Origin: JAGOUU01 sp964387745 | GTDB lineage: Bacteria; Pseudomonadota; Gammaproteobacteria; JAGOUU01 | Assembly: GCA_964387745.1 (NCBI GenBank) | Contig: CAYLXL010000001.1 | Span: 81,033-145,032 of the forward strand | Length of the DNA stretch: 64,000 nt | Reading direction: 5' to 3' | Shown: positions 8,550 through 17,347 of the stretch, piece by piece | Numbering within the stretch: position 1 is the stretch's first letter | Layout: every line of letters starts with the position of its first letter | Translations under genes and position numbers: made by a program | Notes under the pieces: generated by a model | The model's database searches: none | What the model saw: only the letters and a program-made list of their open reading frames with translations | Told to the model about the DNA's origin: nothing

Positions 8550-9875
8550 ATGAATAAAGAACATGCTAAATTTTACGCAGAAAGACGTAAGAGATTATTT
8601 AATCGGGTTAGCAAAAACTCAGTAGTTCTTATCCCAAGTAATGATGAAATTATTCGTACTGGTGACGGACACTATAGCTTCAGGCAGGATAGCAACTTTT
8701 ATTACTTGACGGGTTTTGATGAGCCTAACAGTTTGGCTGTGTTATTAAAAACTGACAATGATACACAGTTTATTTTGTTTGTGCGCCCTAGCGATCCAGA
8801 AAAAGAACAATGGGACGGCAGTATGGCTGGTTTTGCTGGAGCAAAAGATATTTATCAAGCAGATTTAGTCTATGATATTAATAATCTGCAAGTTATTATG
8901 TCAGAACTACTGCAGGGTAAAGATAAAGTTTATTACAATCTTGGGGCTAATCAGCGTTATGATGGCTTGTTGATTACATGGTTGCAAAAATTGCGCATGA
9001 TGCATCGTAAAGGCATTGATGGACCACATGAAATTGTTAATCTAGATGATTTATTATTTGATTTGCGCTCTATTAAAGATGAATTAGAAAAAGACATTAT
9101 GCGAAAGGCTGCCCAAGTCTCTGCAGCAGCACATTGTCGCGCGATGAAAAAAGCTAAATATTGTACATGGGAATATGAATTAGAAGCAGAGTTTCGTTAT
9201 GAATGTATCCGTAATGGCTTAAGAGAAGTAGCTTATACATCTATAGTAGGCAGCGGTGCTAATACATGTACGCTACATTACAATTCTAATAACCAAAAAA
9301 TTGATAAAAATGGCTTAGTGTTGATTGATGCTGGTGGTGAGTATGAATATTATGCAGCAGATATAACAAGAACATTTCCAGCTAATGGTAAGTTTACTGA
9401 AGAGCAAAAACAAATTTACAATCTAGTCTTACAGGCCCAATTAGCTGCCATTGAACAAGTTAAGCCAGGTAATTCTTGGGATAAAGCGCAAGAAGTTATT
9501 TTAGAGATAATAACGCAAGGGTTAGTTGATCTGGGTTTAATTAAATCTAACGGATTAACCCTGAAATATTTAATTTTAGCTGAAGCTTATAAGCCATTTT
9601 ATATGCACAAGAGTGGACACTTTTTAGGTCTTGATGTTCACGATGTCGGTAAATACAAAATTAAAAATGAATGGTGTTTATTACAACCAGGTATGGTATT
9701 AACGATTGAGCCAGGGATTTATATAAAAGCAAATATGCCTGGCGTTGATCCTAAGTGGTGGAATATTGGTGTAAGAATTGAAGATGATGTTTTAGTCACC
9801 GAGGATGGACATGAAATATTGACCTGTGATGTGCCTAAGCAAGTTGCAGAAATTGAAAGATTAATGAATGAGTAA
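8550..9875 (+). CDS. pepP: Xaa-Pro aminopeptidase PepP (M24B)
   Basis: Cytoplasmic dinuclear metallopeptidase releasing N-terminal residues before proline. The N-terminal creatinase-like domain (residues 1-170, including FRQDSNFYYLTGFDEP) precedes the pita-bread domain. The five metal ligands are visible: Asp in LIDAGGEYEYYAADITRTF (two), His in MHKSGHFLGLDVHD, Glu in LTIEPGIY and Glu in GVRIEDD. The length of 441 residues matches the family. GAGGG upstream is a good ribosome binding site. Its end overlaps ubiH by eight bases, the order conserved in E. coli (pepP-ubiH-ubiI). Confidence 0.96.
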   Translation: MNKEHAKFYAERRKRLFNRVSKNSVVLIPSNDEIIRTGDGHYSFRQDSNFYYLTGFDEPNSLAVLLKTDNDTQFILFVRPSDPEKEQWDGSMAGFAGAKDIYQADLVYDINNLQVIMSELLQGKDKVYYNLGANQRYDGLLITWLQKLRMMHRKGIDGPHEIVNLDDLLFDLRSIKDELEKDIMRKAAQVSAAAHCRAMKKAKYCTWEYELEAEFRYECIRNGLREVAYTSIVGSGANTCTLHYNSNNQKIDKNGLVLIDAGGEYEYYAADITRTFPANGKFTEEQKQIYNLVLQAQLAAIEQVKPGNSWDKAQEVILEIITQGLVDLGLIKSNGLTLKYLILAEAYKPFYMHKSGHFLGLDVHDVGKYKIKNEWCLLQPGMVLTIEPGIYIKANMPGVDPKWWNIGVRIEDDVLVTEDGHEILTCDVPKQVAEIERLMNE

Positions 9876-11187
9876 TATAACAAATCTTTTCCAAACACAA
9901 GTCAAAAACTTGGAGAGCGCAGCGTCCTATGATCTGGTTATTGTTGGCGGCGGGCTGATAGGTGCTAGTTTGTTGCTAGCATTAAAAACTATAAATGCTC
10001 CTAGAGCTTTAAAAATTGCTCTTATAGAACCAAAGAATATACAGGGTTATAGCCAAAATAGTACTAATATTAACAATCAGTCTAGCATACTCGATCAACG
10101 TTCTTTAGTATTAAATTTAGGTTCAAAGCTATATTATCAACAGCTGGGTGTTTGGGAGCAATTGCAAAATCTTACTACATTAATTAATAAGATTATTGTT
10201 TCTGAACAGGGCAGCTTTAGTAAAGTATTTTTAGATAGTCGAAAGCTGCAAGTTGATGGCTTGGGATATGTGGTAAATATTGATGTATTAAATCAGACAA
10301 TTTGGCAATGCTTAAGTAGTCTAACAAGTTATGATCATAAAGTAGATATCATTAGTCCATATAAAGTTGATGATCTGGTTTTTTATGAAAATAGAGCAGA
10401 TTTAATATTAACTAATGAAGCTGATCAATCAAAGACTATATCTGGAAAAATTATTATTGGTGCTGATGGTGGTAGATCATATATTCGAGATTTGCTTAAA
10501 ATAAGTTATCAACAATATGATTATAAACAAACGGCTGTTATAGCTAATGTTACTCATGAGTTGGCTAATAAAAATACTGCTTATGAAAGATTTTCTGAAC
10601 AAGGCCCGTGTGCGTTGCTACCTAGAACATCACTAGATCAGGCAACTTATTTTAGCGGTGTTGTTTGGCCCTGGCCTAATGATCGATTAGAGTATGTGAA
10701 ATCTTTATCTAAATCACAAATTTTGTCCAAACTGCAAAAACTCTTTGGTTATAAACTAGGTAAGTTTTTAGACATTGGTGAATTACAGTTTTTTCCGCTA
10801 TGGCGAGTTACGAGTGATCAATTATTTAAAAAACGAGTTCTATTATTAGGCAATGCAGCTAATCATATACATCCCGTGGGTGGGCAGGGATTCAATCTAG
10901 GATTACGTGATGTAAAATGCTTTAGTAAATTGTTAGCAGATAATATCCAAGGCTTAATAAGCACTAATTTTGCTGGTGATATTATTGAACAAATATTCGA
11001 AAATTATGAAAATTTAAGAACGGATGATCATCACAATTTACAAAATAGCACGCATCATTTATTAGGATTATTTTCGACTCAGAATAAATTTCTTAAAGTA
11101 GGCAGAAAGATAGGCATGGCCTTTTGTAATCATAGTAATTTATTAACTAATCTAATAGCCGATCAAAGTATGGGTTTGAATGTATGA
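9868..11187 (+). CDS. ubiH: FAD-dependent ubiquinone hydroxylase UbiH
   Basis: Flavoprotein monooxygenase of the UbiH/UbiI/COQ6 family that hydroxylates the quinone ring. It shows the N-terminal dinucleotide motif VIVGGGLIGASL, the GADGGRS (DG) motif near residue 205 and the second FAD motif LLGNAANHIHPVGGQGFNLGLRD near residue 330. The GNAA form in place of GDAA is characteristic of UbiH and separates it from the next gene. It overlaps both neighbours and is part of one translationally coupled operon. The precise ring position cannot be read from sequence. Confidence 0.9.
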   Translation: MSNITNLFQTQVKNLESAASYDLVIVGGGLIGASLLLALKTINAPRALKIALIEPKNIQGYSQNSTNINNQSSILDQRSLVLNLGSKLYYQQLGVWEQLQNLTTLINKIIVSEQGSFSKVFLDSRKLQVDGLGYVVNIDVLNQTIWQCLSSLTSYDHKVDIISPYKVDDLVFYENRADLILTNEADQSKTISGKIIIGADGGRSYIRDLLKISYQQYDYKQTAVIANVTHELANKNTAYERFSEQGPCALLPRTSLDQATYFSGVVWPWPNDRLEYVKSLSKSQILSKLQKLFGYKLGKFLDIGELQFFPLWRVTSDQLFKKRVLLLGNAANHIHPVGGQGFNLGLRDVKCFSKLLADNIQGLISTNFAGDIIEQIFENYENLRTDDHHNLQNSTHHLLGLFSTQNKFLKVGRKIGMAFCNHSNLLTNLIADQSMGLNV

Positions 11188-12401
11188 TGCAATATGATGT
11201 AATTGTTGTTGGCTCTGGTTTGGTTGGGAGTATCCAAGGCTTATTGTTAGCAGAAGCAGGTTTTACAGTTTTATTATTAGATTCACAGCCGAAAGCCCAG
11301 CTTAAATATTTAGGGGATCAAGATTTAAATAACTTGCCGCCAAGTCTTAGAATGTCATTGCTGACTTTGCGTTCAACAGAAATATTAGCTCAATTTGGTA
11401 TTGATAAAGGTTTAGACAAAAGATCAGGGCTTGTTGATAAAATGCATATATGGGATGCGAATGGTCCTGGCGAAATGAATTTTGATAGTCTTTCTATAGG
11501 TAAAAACTGTTTAGGTAAATTAGTTGAAAATGATTTCCTACAAGAGTTGTTAGATCAAAAAATATATTTGCATCAGAATATTAAAGTCATTAGATCTTGT
11601 AAGATCAGCAGTATTGTTAAATTAGTTAATCATACAGAAATCAATTTATTTTTAAGTAATCAAGAGGCTGGTATCTATACATGTAATTTACTAATAGGCG
11701 CTGATGGTGCTAATTCTTGGTTACGAGATTATTTTAATTTTGCTTGCGATACAGAGCCATATAATCATAGTGCTTTAGTTACCAATGTTTATACTAAACA
11801 AGTTACTGATTCTACGGCGTATCAACTATTTTTACCAACAGGTCCCATAGCCTTTTTGCCATGGATGAACTGGCAGGATAAGCATACTTTTTCTATCGTC
11901 TGGAGTCAGCCTGAACAAGATGCTGAACATTGGCAGGATTGTGATAAACAATTATTTATAGATAAGCTTAATGCTTTGACTGCTAATAAATTTAATCTTA
12001 TAGATTGTGATACGCGGGTTAGTTTCCCATTAATAAAACGTCATGTGGGTCAATACTATAATAATGGCTGTGTATTGATAGGGGATGCTGCACATACGAT
12101 TCACCCGTTAGCAGGACAGGGATTGAACTTGGGTATTTATGATGCTGAAGTTTTAGCACAGACTTTAATTTTTGCGCGTGATAAAAAATATAAACTAGAT
12201 AGTGAGTTTGTATTAAAAAAATATGATTTAGCTCGCCGAGGGCATAATCAGCTGATCTTAAATCTAATGAGTTTTTTCAAAAATATATATAGTAGTGATC
12301 ATACTTCTGTAAAGCTATTTAGGAATCTGGGGATGAATCTGATAGATAATGTGGGATTACTCAAAAAAAAGATTGCTCGGCAGGCGGCGGGGTATTTTTA
12401 A
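11184..12401 (+). CDS. ubiI: FAD-dependent ubiquinone hydroxylase, UbiI/VisC type
   Basis: Second UbiH-family flavin hydroxylase, overlapping ubiH by four bases. It shows VIVVGSGLVGSIQGLLLAEAG at the N-terminus, GADGANSWLRD in the middle and GDAAHTIHPLAGQGLNLGIYDAE for the FAD ribityl site. Position after ubiH fits UbiI (C5 hydroxylase). The assignment to UbiI, UbiF or UbiL specifically is by synteny. It ends ten bases from the convergent hipA gene, with no T-rich terminator visible. In many gammaproteobacteria gcvT follows here; in this genome an accessory insert intervenes. Confidence 0.8.
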   Translation: MMQYDVIVVGSGLVGSIQGLLLAEAGFTVLLLDSQPKAQLKYLGDQDLNNLPPSLRMSLLTLRSTEILAQFGIDKGLDKRSGLVDKMHIWDANGPGEMNFDSLSIGKNCLGKLVENDFLQELLDQKIYLHQNIKVIRSCKISSIVKLVNHTEINLFLSNQEAGIYTCNLLIGADGANSWLRDYFNFACDTEPYNHSALVTNVYTKQVTDSTAYQLFLPTGPIAFLPWMNWQDKHTFSIVWSQPEQDAEHWQDCDKQLFIDKLNALTANKFNLIDCDTRVSFPLIKRHVGQYYNNGCVLIGDAAHTIHPLAGQGLNLGIYDAEVLAQTLIFARDKKYKLDSEFVLKKYDLARRGHNQLILNLMSFFKNIYSSDHTSVKLFRNLGMNLIDNVGLLKKKIARQAAGYF

Positions 12402-12411
12402 ATGGTTAGTA

Positions 12412-13647
12412 TCAATCGTAATTGAAAGCAGACTCCATATAATCACATTCTGCTTTTGATAAACCTAGTTTGTTGGCTACAGCTGCCCAGTTTCGTACGG
12501 CAGATTCTACTTCTTTTAATATATCTTTTGCTTGACTTGAGGAAAGCCTAAATTCTTTTGCTACACTAAGAGCTGTATCTATTGATGCTGCAGTGTCATC
12601 AAAATCTATGGCAGTCGTTAAAATCCTTGGTTTAATATGAACAGGTGTTGGGTTCATATCATAAGCTGGTGATAGCCTCCAGCCTTTATGGCGTTCATAG
12701 AGAAAACCATGATTACGTAAATGATCATCGGTATTGGCAATCATAATGTTAAATACAATTCGACGCCATAATTCATTCATGTCTTCAGTTGGTGATGCTC
12801 CAAGTCTAGCTAATGAATAAGCAATTTCTAAATAACTGTGGTGTTCATTATCTTTTGCATCTAGCATACTCATGCTGGATAAAAAAGGTATACGTTCTTG
12901 TAAGTTTCTGTCGAAACGACTAATGATTAAAACAGGTTTATTTAAAATGGATTCAACGCGCCATTTAGGAATAGTTATTTTAGCTTTTTGTGCTAAAGTT
13001 AAGGCTACAGCTTCCCACAAAACTACATTATATTCATCATCTTTTCTTGGAAATTTTGCTATAGCAAGGCTACCGTCTTTGTCTCGTACGGAGGCTTTAG
13101 GTCTTGCACCACCGAGTGATGATCCTGGTGCAAGAAGTAATTTTAAGTCAGCAACACTTTCTTCATCATCAATAAATTTCTCTGTGGCGCTTAGAAGTTC
13201 ATGTAGGTGAATAAGAGGAGGAATAGCTTTTTTACTTTTATGGTTAAGAAAAATATCTTCTTTAGGCGCAATCGAAAATCGTAAAGCTCCTTGCCTTGTC
13301 TCATCGTTTACGCCAAGCAGATAGTCGATTTCTGATAAAGTTCTAGGGCTTGTATTTTTAGTTTTATCTTCAGCTATTCGGGCTCGTCGCATCAGCATAC
13401 GACCCCATCTATCGGGTGCTGAGTCTCCAATTGCACCAAACAAACTTGATCCAGCTTTTGTATGAAAAGCACCCTCGGTTAAATTAAGCGCTGGGTCTAA
13501 AGCAAATTTTTCAGGATGATTTAGCCAATCTTGATCATATTCAAAAGAAGCACGACTTGATCCTCGTCCTTCGTGGAACCATAGTTTACCAACACGAATA
13601 ACTTTATTACCAAGCATTATGGATACTATAACTTCCTGACTACTCAT
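12412..13647 (-). CDS. hipA: HipA-family serine/threonine kinase toxin
   Basis: Type II toxin of the HipA kinase family; the E. coli member phosphorylates glutamyl-tRNA synthetase and promotes persistence. It shows the N-terminal HipA domain (residues about 8-110), the glycine-rich loop GSSLGGARPKASV carrying the regulatory serine region, ISRFDRN, the catalytic segment IANTDDHLRNHGFL and the metal-binding LSPAYDMNP. All catalytic residues appear intact, so the toxin looks functional. The length of 411 residues is somewhat below E. coli HipA. It overlaps its antitoxin gene by four bases, and the pair lies inside the otherwise conserved ubi-gcv gene order. Confidence 0.93.
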   Translation of the reverse strand: MSSQEVIVSIMLGNKVIRVGKLWFHEGRGSSRASFEYDQDWLNHPEKFALDPALNLTEGAFHTKAGSSLFGAIGDSAPDRWGRMLMRRARIAEDKTKNTSPRTLSEIDYLLGVNDETRQGALRFSIAPKEDIFLNHKSKKAIPPLIHLHELLSATEKFIDDEESVADLKLLLAPGSSLGGARPKASVRDKDGSLAIAKFPRKDDEYNVVLWEAVALTLAQKAKITIPKWRVESILNKPVLIISRFDRNLQERIPFLSSMSMLDAKDNEHHSYLEIAYSLARLGASPTEDMNELWRRIVFNIMIANTDDHLRNHGFLYERHKGWRLSPAYDMNPTPVHIKPRILTTAIDFDDTAASIDTALSVAKEFRLSSSQAKDILKEVESAVRNWAAVANKLGLSKAECDYMESAFNYD

Positions 13648-13976
13648 TTTTTGCTCACTGTTGATTTACGCGGTAGGCGTATTCTTTTTGGTAATTTTTC
13701 ATCGACAAGTTGTCGTCCGGTTATGTCGTACATAGCATCTACTAGATTAGCTAATCTGTCTGTCATACCTAGTACGAACAATACAGCAGCATAGCCGCCG
13801 ATCGAGGTTGTGGGATCACCTTTTTCAATTTTACCTATGGTGCTCCTAGATAAACCAGCACGTTCGGCCATTAAAGTAACACCGATACGACGACGACGGC
13901 GTGCATTGTAGATGTCATGACCTACTTTTTTAAGCGTCATTATTAAAGGTATGGGTAAAGAAACGGGAGTTTTCAT
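13644..13976 (-). CDS. hipB: HipB-like XRE-family antitoxin
   Basis: Small DNA-binding antitoxin that neutralises HipA and represses the operon. The helix-turn-helix lies at LMAERAGLSRSTIGKIEKGDP, preceded by a basic stretch (NARRRRRIG). I start at ATG 13976 (MKTPVSLP); an in-frame TTG at 14000 would add eight residues but lies too close to the predicted transcription start. A lysine/arginine-rich tail follows the domain. A textbook promoter with inverted repeats lies directly upstream, consistent with autoregulation. Confidence 0.9.
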   Translation of the reverse strand: MKTPVSLPIPLIMTLKKVGHDIYNARRRRRIGVTLMAERAGLSRSTIGKIEKGDPTTSIGGYAAVLFVLGMTDRLANLVDAMYDITGRQLVDEKLPKRIRLPRKSTVSKK

Positions 13977-13983
13977 AATAATG

Positions 13984-14046
13984 CTTATTATATAACGCAA
14001 TAGTATACATAAAGTCTATTATATTAGACGTTATGTAATAAGTCAA
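13984..14046 (-). promoter_or_regulatory. hipBA promoter with paired operators
   Basis: On the minus strand TTGACT (14046-14041) and TATAAT (14023-14018) are separated by exactly 17 bp, a near-consensus sigma-70 promoter. A 14-bp inverted repeat with one mismatch, CTTATTATATAACG (13984-13997) and CGTTATGTAATAAG (14029-14042), brackets the -10 and the start site, and a second dyad GTCTA-N6-TAGAC (14014-14029) covers the -10 itself. This is the arrangement expected for cooperative repression by HipB. Confidence 0.75.
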
Positions 14047-14148
14047 TTTTTAGGCTTTAAGTCCTATATAGCAGGCGTTAAGGAATTTAAAGACTGTTTT
14101 AACAAGCTTTAATCGCATTCAGAGGGTTTAGGCGTCTCATAAAATAAA

Positions 14149-16275
14149 TTATATAGATAGTGATCTGGGTCTCACCTTTGGCTGTGGTAAAGCTTGAGGA
14201 GAGTCAGTCATTTTTGAGCTTCTTGTCGTCGCACCGGATCTAAAATCCCTTAATCTTGTCATTAACTCAAGAGGGTATTTCCCATAAACTGCAGATGATT
14301 GATTAATGCATGGTTGCACCAAATCTTTTTTGATATCATCTGATAATTTTGGGTTATGAAGTAAATTAAAAAGCTCAGTCATTAATTCAACAGCATTCGC
14401 CTTGCTATCAGTGGTTGTTCGTTCAGAGATGTTTCTGATGAATTGATCGATGAAATCTCTTTCTTTTGGATCAGCGTGAGGACTGCAAAAATAAATAGCT
14501 GATTTTAACTTGATAATCATTTTCATATAATCGAAAGGGTTTTGTTTTACAAAAGAACATTCAAACACATGCTGGCTATTAATATAAAACTTAATAATGT
14601 CCACCTGTCGGGTAATTGGCTGTAATTTCTGTTCTAAAAACTTAAGATATAGATCAGTACTAAGTCTTGGATTGGGTGATTTCTGATCGTAATAAAATTT
14701 ACGAGACTCATCATAGAATATAACTAGTAAATTCTTTGTTTGTTCTTTAAATCCTGCTACGTCTAAATGTTTATTAAGATCGTCTATGTTAATTTCAGCT
14801 ATTGACAAATAAGTTTCTAGTCGCTTTGCTTGTTTATATAAGTATGGATGGTTTTTTTCCAACCAGGAGAGTTCAGGTGTATTATAACCTTTTAGTGTTG
14901 CTTCTAATTGATGAGCTCTGAAACTGTAAGAGTCAATATTTTCAATATATTTATTGAATCTATCAAAGTAATTATGAAAGCGTGAGTAATAAAGTCGATA
15001 ATAAATTTCGAAGATTTTGCAACCAGCATCAACAATAACTTTCTGAAGACTTGTACGGCCAATAAGCCCTATAGGTATAGATATGATATTCAAAATAAAA
15101 AAAACAACGATATAAGCCGTAGTTAAGATAATTTTATTAATAAGTATATATAATAAAATTACTGGTAAACGTATAAATAATAATTTTAGACTGTCAATAA
15201 TAATTTGTTTGATTAAACCTGTGAGCATGAAAAGCTTTAAGCTGGTGAATATTCGGCTAAATAAGCTTGGTGCAGGTTGCCAGTAATCGGGATCAGGTAA
15301 AGTAATATTTTGTGCATTTGAGAGTTGCTGTAGAGAATTGGACTCATCCAAACGTTGCCATCTGAAATTATTAAAACAAAATATGTGATTATCTTCTTGC
15401 TTATTGGCTTTAATATCAGCAACTAATTGTAATAACTCTTCTTCATTAATAATACGATAATGATGTTGAGTATTTTGGCGATAGCATTCATATTGTCCGA
15501 GAGAGTTTCTTCTTAAAATTATGTAACCTTTATTTATTTGGGTTTCAATGTCTACAGTAAGACTAGGAATATGGGGGTTGCCATCATAACTATCGAAGGT
15601 TTCTAGATTGGTTCTATCATCATTTCGACGTCCTAGTTGCGCGTACGAGTTTATTAATAACTTTAGGGCTTTGCCGATAGGTGTACTGCCCAAAAAATAA
15701 GAAAATGAAAAACCAAGAGGGAACCTATGAATATTAGCAAAATAATTCATAGTATATTTTTCATAAAATTCTTCAATAAAAGTAACTATATGTGAGAGCA
15801 AAGGGATATGCCATAATATATTAGATGGTTTGTGGCTTATATTTTTTCGTAGATACAAATCTTCGCGGAACTTCAAAAATTGTCGATAAATCAATTCACT
15901 CGGACTGGGATCGATTACCAATAAGTCAGTGGATTTTGCAAATTTTCTTGTCAGCCAAGTATGAAATTGCTTTGCTAATTTTTTATAAGAAAATAAAGAG
16001 TTTACCAGGGTAATGTTTAAAGATATCAAGGTTGTCCACATCACTAGTGTATTGCTTAAACCAAATAGGTGAAATAAGTTGAGTGATATAAAAATAGGGG
16101 TTAGCGTTGGGATTAAATATATGTTTTGTAAAACCATAAAAACAATAAATACTGCAATCCGAAATTTATATGTATAAACCCATTGGAAAAGATCGCTTAG
16201 TATAGAGTTAGTACTTAAAAATTTTTTAGGCAGCTNNNNNNNNNNGCTCATCGAATTTGTCTTGCTTGATAACAT
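14149..16275 (-). CDS. Large orphan membrane protein (gap near N-terminus)
   Basis: I do not recognise a family. The protein of about 708 residues has an N-terminal cluster of three hydrophobic helices (about residues 38-95), a long polar stretch, a second block of strongly hydrophobic helices around residues 350-405, and a polar, partly helical C-terminal 300 residues ending in a basic proline/serine tail (QPKVRPRSLSI). There is no signal peptide or known catalytic motif. Ten Ns at 16236-16245 fall ten codons after the apparent start, so the true N-terminus is unknown. It follows the 289-residue orphan gene by 28 bp on the same strand and is probably cotranscribed. Such large orphan membrane proteins are common among secreted effectors of Legionellales, but nothing here proves that. 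Confidence 0.7.
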   Translation of the reverse strand: MLSSKTNSMSXXXXLPKKFLSTNSILSDLFQWVYTYKFRIAVFIVFMVLQNIYLIPTLTPIFISLNLFHLFGLSNTLVMWTTLISLNITLVNSLFSYKKLAKQFHTWLTRKFAKSTDLLVIDPSPSELIYRQFLKFREDLYLRKNISHKPSNILWHIPLLSHIVTFIEEFYEKYTMNYFANIHRFPLGFSFSYFLGSTPIGKALKLLINSYAQLGRRNDDRTNLETFDSYDGNPHIPSLTVDIETQINKGYIILRRNSLGQYECYRQNTQHHYRIINEEELLQLVADIKANKQEDNHIFCFNNFRWQRLDESNSLQQLSNAQNITLPDPDYWQPAPSLFSRIFTSLKLFMLTGLIKQIIIDSLKLLFIRLPVILLYILINKIILTTAYIVVFFILNIISIPIGLIGRTSLQKVIVDAGCKIFEIYYRLYYSRFHNYFDRFNKYIENIDSYSFRAHQLEATLKGYNTPELSWLEKNHPYLYKQAKRLETYLSIAEINIDDLNKHLDVAGFKEQTKNLLVIFYDESRKFYYDQKSPNPRLSTDLYLKFLEQKLQPITRQVDIIKFYINSQHVFECSFVKQNPFDYMKMIIKLKSAIYFCSPHADPKERDFIDQFIRNISERTTTDSKANAVELMTELFNLLHNPKLSDDIKKDLVQPCINQSSAVYGKYPLELMTRLRDFRSGATTRSSKMTDSPQALPQPKVRPRSLSI
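16236..16245. other. Run of 10 N (assembly gap) in the orphan membrane gene
   Basis: Ten undetermined bases near the 5' end of the minus-strand membrane protein gene. Reading frame across the gap and the start codon are provisional. Confidence 0.95.
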
Positions 16276-16303
16276 GACTTTGGTCAGAGCCTTTGTAGCA
16301 ATT

Positions 16304-17173
16304 CTAGGTTAAATAGAATTGAATGCGATCAAGTGCATTAGTAAACTTATTGTATTTTTCAGGTTCTACTATATATTTCTTAAATTTCTTTTCTTCGTCT
16401 GAACTGCTTGTTAGATTAAAGTGACAACTTTGGTCGATAGAGGAAAATTGTGTGGCAAGTGTTGGTGACTTACTTGAATAGATAGAGCTAGGTGTAGGAA
16501 ACTTGAAGCTGTAGACTAAGCTTATAGCATTGCTTAATACTATTTGTAGGGAATTAGGTGTTAAAATTTGGTAGTGTTGTTTATTTAATCTTATTGCGTC
16601 TAAGATTAACCTGGATAGTTTATTTTTAAACTGGCGTTGTTTTTCAAAGTCACTAAACGGAATTTGTCTTTCTTCATCTGATAGAGTTAGAATTTTATTT
16701 TGTAATTTTGTAATTAAATCATAATTGAATTGAGTGGCTTGTAAGGCTAGGTGCTGTTTTTTTATTTTTTTTTGTAATTGCGCACAGTATTTTTTGATTT
16801 TAGTCAGCTTTTGAGTTTCTGCCGAATCTTTAAGGGCTGTATCACATTCTAATTTACTAAGTAGTTCATGTTCGGCCATTAATTTTTGTTTAAAAGTATT
16901 AATCTTTTGAGTCAACATGTAGCGTGCTAGTAGCTCTTTAGATCGTCTTTGGCCAATAAAGGCTATTAGCTGTGATGTCAAACTATTGCCGGCTATATAC
17001 CCATGTTGTAATAGGTGGTCAATCAATCCTGTGTTATCGGTGAATAGCACAACTTTAGGAACTTTATTAGCATCGGTAATTTTATAAACAACAGAATCTA
17101 TTTTTGATTCACTAGGGTTTTGTTCTATGAGTTTTGATGAAATAATTTCATATTTAACAGGGTATACATTCAT
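16304..17173 (-). CDS. Orphan coiled-coil protein
   Basis: No family recognised. The 289-residue protein has a globular-looking N-terminus (residues 1-75, with KVVLFTDNTGLIDHLLQHGY), a lysine/leucine-rich helical segment at about residues 90-200 likely to form a coiled coil, and a serine-rich, low-complexity stretch (PTPSSIYSSKSPTLATQFSS) before an acidic/basic C-terminus. No transmembrane segment is evident. A TATAAT hexamer lies about 65 bp upstream on the minus strand. It is the first gene of a two-gene unit with the large membrane protein. Function unknown; cytoplasmic or translocated protein possible. Confidence 0.7.
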   Translation of the reverse strand: MNVYPVKYEIISSKLIEQNPSESKIDSVVYKITDANKVPKVVLFTDNTGLIDHLLQHGYIAGNSLTSQLIAFIGQRRSKELLARYMLTQKINTFKQKLMAEHELLSKLECDTALKDSAETQKLTKIKKYCAQLQKKIKKQHLALQATQFNYDLITKLQNKILTLSDEERQIPFSDFEKQRQFKNKLSRLILDAIRLNKQHYQILTPNSLQIVLSNAISLVYSFKFPTPSSIYSSKSPTLATQFSSIDQSCHFNLTSSSDEEKKFKKYIVEPEKYNKFTNALDRIQFYLT

Positions 17174-17218
17174 AAAACGCAGGTTATTTGATTAGTTATT
17201 ATTTAGAAATTAGTTTTA

Positions 17219-17234
17219 AATTTTCTAGAAAATT
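17219..17234. repeat. 16-bp perfect palindrome between orphan operon and gcvT
   Basis: AATTTTCTAGAAAATT is a perfect palindrome in the divergent region between the orphan minus-strand gene (start 17173) and gcvT (start 17348). It lies just downstream of a minus-strand TATAAT. It may be an operator for either side; no T-rich tract suggests a terminator. No glycine riboswitch is visible in this region. Confidence 0.4.
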
Positions 17235-17347
17235 ATAACTTTTGTAAAGGTTTATTGGATAAATTATTAAGATTTAAGGTTTTGTTTAATTAATATTAGA
17301 GTTATCATGATTAGGTTCTTGATAGTTAAAAATAATAAGGCAAAACA

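Noticed and set aside
12402..14148. Prophage remnant around hipBA
   Set aside because: No phage structural, integrase or lysis genes are present; only a toxin-antitoxin pair.
17174..17347. Glycine riboswitch before gcvT
   Set aside because: No conserved aptamer cores are visible in the AT-rich leader.
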